From the NCBI GenBank assembly GCA_013695175.1, contig JACDAZ010000048.1:1-7791 (forward strand): a stretch of 7,791 nt of DNA, in the 5' to 3' direction. The first letter of the stretch is position 1. The number at the start of each line of letters is the position of its first letter. Below are positions 6,378-7,791 of the stretch, one piece after another. Made by a program: the position numbers and the translations under genes. This DNA is from Flavisolibacter sp. Lineage in GTDB: Bacteria; Bacteroidota; Bacteroidia; Chitinophagales; Chitinophagaceae. A model generated the notes under the pieces. It was not told the origin of the DNA. It saw only the letters and a program-made list of their open reading frames with translations, and ran no database searches.

Positions 6378-7791
6378 GTTTATTTTTACGTGTTAATGAA
6401 TAAATTGATAAAGCCACTATTAGTGAACTGACTATTGCAATTGCTGATGCAATTCCCGGATTGCGTGTACCTTCCTGCATATAAGGTGTAAGCCTGCCAT
6501 AATAAATACTAAAATGAACAATAACAGCTGTAAGCGACCCCGCTACTACAGCAATGGTTGGAACATTTTTTAAAAAAATACCAAAAAGTACAGGAACAAA
6601 TGCAGCAGAGAAGTATGCATAAACTCCATTTTGTGCAAAGATGCCAACACTCAAATCCGGCTCTACCAGTTGATTGTGTGAAAGCTTCAAGGCAACTAAT
6701 GCAAGAATTAAAATAACAATCCTGTTTAAAGCCAGCTCTGAAATCAAACCACCCGAGACACCTTTAATTATTGATGTTCCTGTTATGGGTTTAATAATAT
6801 CTGATGTGATAGTTGTACTCAGTGATTGTATCAATCCTTCAAGGGTTGATATACCCGCCGAAATCATTCCTATGACAAGTAATATACTAATGTATACAGG
6901 AAAATGACCAACTACATAAGAAGACATCACACCATCTAATGGTATTGCAGATCCATTTATTTGCAAATCAGGAAAAAATAATCGTGCGTATAACCCTGCA
7001 AAAACAACAAAAAAGAAAATAGTTTGAACTATTATTCCTGTTGCCAGGTACATATTCACCTGCTTATCGTTTTTCAATAATAAAGAACGTGTGATAATAT
7101 GCGGCTGACAAACTATAGCTACACCTACAATCAACTGGCAGATGATCACTTCAAAATAATCCCGGAAGAGGGGGCTCCCTGTATTAAAAGGCTGTGCAAG
7201 TTGAGGATTGATTGCAGCCAGCTTATCAAGAAATCCTTCTACACCGTTTGAAAAATGTTCAAAACCGGAAGTTAACAGGATGGTAGCTACAATCAACATT
7301 AAAATGGCTTGAATCATATTGGTATAAACCATAGAATTAGCACCACCAAACATCATATAACCAAAGGTGAATGCTACAACACCTGATAATACATAAACCG
7401 GTTCTATATTTAATGATTTTGATAGAACCTGTGTAAGACCAACACATATCAAAACAATAAAAGTGATGAGCAATAAAGAGAGAAAAGCAAAATATAATGA
7501 AAACGATTTGCTTTGGTAACGGTTTCCCATCCATTGAGAAATGGTTTTTGCCTTTACCACATTTCCATATTTTCTAAAACGTTTTGAAAGTATAACAAGG
7601 GAAACTAAAGCACCAATAGGCAGAAAGACAGCCATAGATAAAAATCCGCTCAATCCGTAATAAGCAACAAATCCGGGATTTATTATAAAAGTAGCAGCGC
7701 TTGTCATGGATGCTGCCATTGATAATCCTACAGCAATGGGTGAAAATGAAAATGTTCCCATAGCATAATCAGACATGTTTTTGGTGCGTAG
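6331..7791 (-). CDS. sodium:solute symporter (SSS family), N-terminus beyond window edge
   Basis: An inner-membrane Na+-coupled transporter of the SSS family. The frame stays open to the right edge, giving 486 residues. The first in-frame ATG (7774-7776) falls inside the segment LRTKNMSDYAMG, which in this family is the loop joining TM1 to TM2, so the true start and about one membrane helix lie outside. The window holds about 12 hydrophobic segments, making 13 with the missing one, the usual SSS number. Family signatures include AASMTSAATFIINPG in TM2, GGANSMVYTNMIQ, QPHIITRSL and SAGISTLEGLIQSLS, the last corresponding to the helix that carries sodium-binding serines. It resembles monocarboxylate/pantothenate/acetate-type members more than sugar carriers, but the substrate is not determinable. 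It is the first visible gene of the block, so the block's promoter is outside the window. Confidence 0.94.
   Translation of the reverse strand, partial: LRTKNMSDYAMGTFSFSPIAVGLSMAASMTSAATFIINPGFVAYYGLSGFLSMAVFLPIGALVSLVILSKRFRKYGNVVKAKTISQWMGNRYQSKSFSLYFAFLSLLLITFIVLICVGLTQVLSKSLNIEPVYVLSGVVAFTFGYMMFGGANSMVYTNMIQAILMLIVATILLTSGFEHFSNGVEGFLDKLAAINPQLAQPFNTGSPLFRDYFEVIICQLIVGVAIVCQPHIITRSLLLKNDKQVNMYLATGIIVQTIFFFVVFAGLYARLFFPDLQINGSAIPLDGVMSSYVVGHFPVYISILLVIGMISAGISTLEGLIQSLSTTITSDIIKPITGTSIIKGVSGGLISELALNRIVILILALVALKLSHNQLVEPDLSVGIFAQNGVYAYFSAAFVPVLFGIFLKNVPTIAVVAGSLTAVIVHFSIYYGRLTPYMQEGTRNPGIASAIAIVSSLIVALSIYSLTRKNKHEEMVVHMDTATVQA

Noticed and set aside
7337..7534. A 65-codon minus-strand frame within the symporter gene
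   Set aside because: It is an out-of-frame shadow on the same strand as a strongly supported membrane protein; its Cys- and Phe-rich product is an artefact of hydrophobic codons.

Overview
The window looks like a chromosomal piece of a Bacteroidota bacterium, plausibly of the Chitinophagaceae type (the family is inferred, not shown). The evidence is a TonB-dependent receptor with an N-terminal carboxypeptidase-D-regulatory-like domain, signal peptides whose mature form starts at Gln, high A+T content, and start codons preceded by A-rich leaders instead of Shine-Dalgarno sequences. I see no tRNA, rRNA, CRISPR array, insertion sequence or phage gene.

Layout. Bases 3-107 (+) are the last 34 codons of an unrecognised gene. 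Bases 108-238 are non-coding and hold an imperfect hairpin (131-169) and a weak promoter-like element (210-217). A secreted TraB/GumN-family protein follows (239-1144, +). It converges, 7 bp apart, on a five-gene block that fills the rest of the window on the minus strand. In transcription order the block contains a sodium:solute symporter (truncated by the right window edge), a signal-peptide-bearing alpha/beta hydrolase overlapping it by 47 bp, a TonB-dependent receptor, a strong hairpin with a T-run (likely terminator or attenuator), a cytoplasmic alpha/beta hydrolase, and D-3-hydroxybutyrate dehydrogenase.

How the genes may work together (inference). The one confidently assigned enzyme, 3-hydroxybutyrate dehydrogenase, suggests the block feeds on 3-hydroxybutyrate or its esters/oligomers. 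The receptor would carry a substrate across the outer membrane, the exported hydrolase would cleave esters in the periplasm, the Na+ symporter would bring the acid into the cytoplasm, the second hydrolase would split remaining esters, and the dehydrogenase would make acetoacetate. There is no SusD-like partner and no acetoacetate-activating enzyme in view. The substrate of the receptor, the symporter and both hydrolases cannot be read from sequence, so the pathway is a testable hypothesis. The TraB/GumN gene and the 5' fragment do not appear to belong to it.
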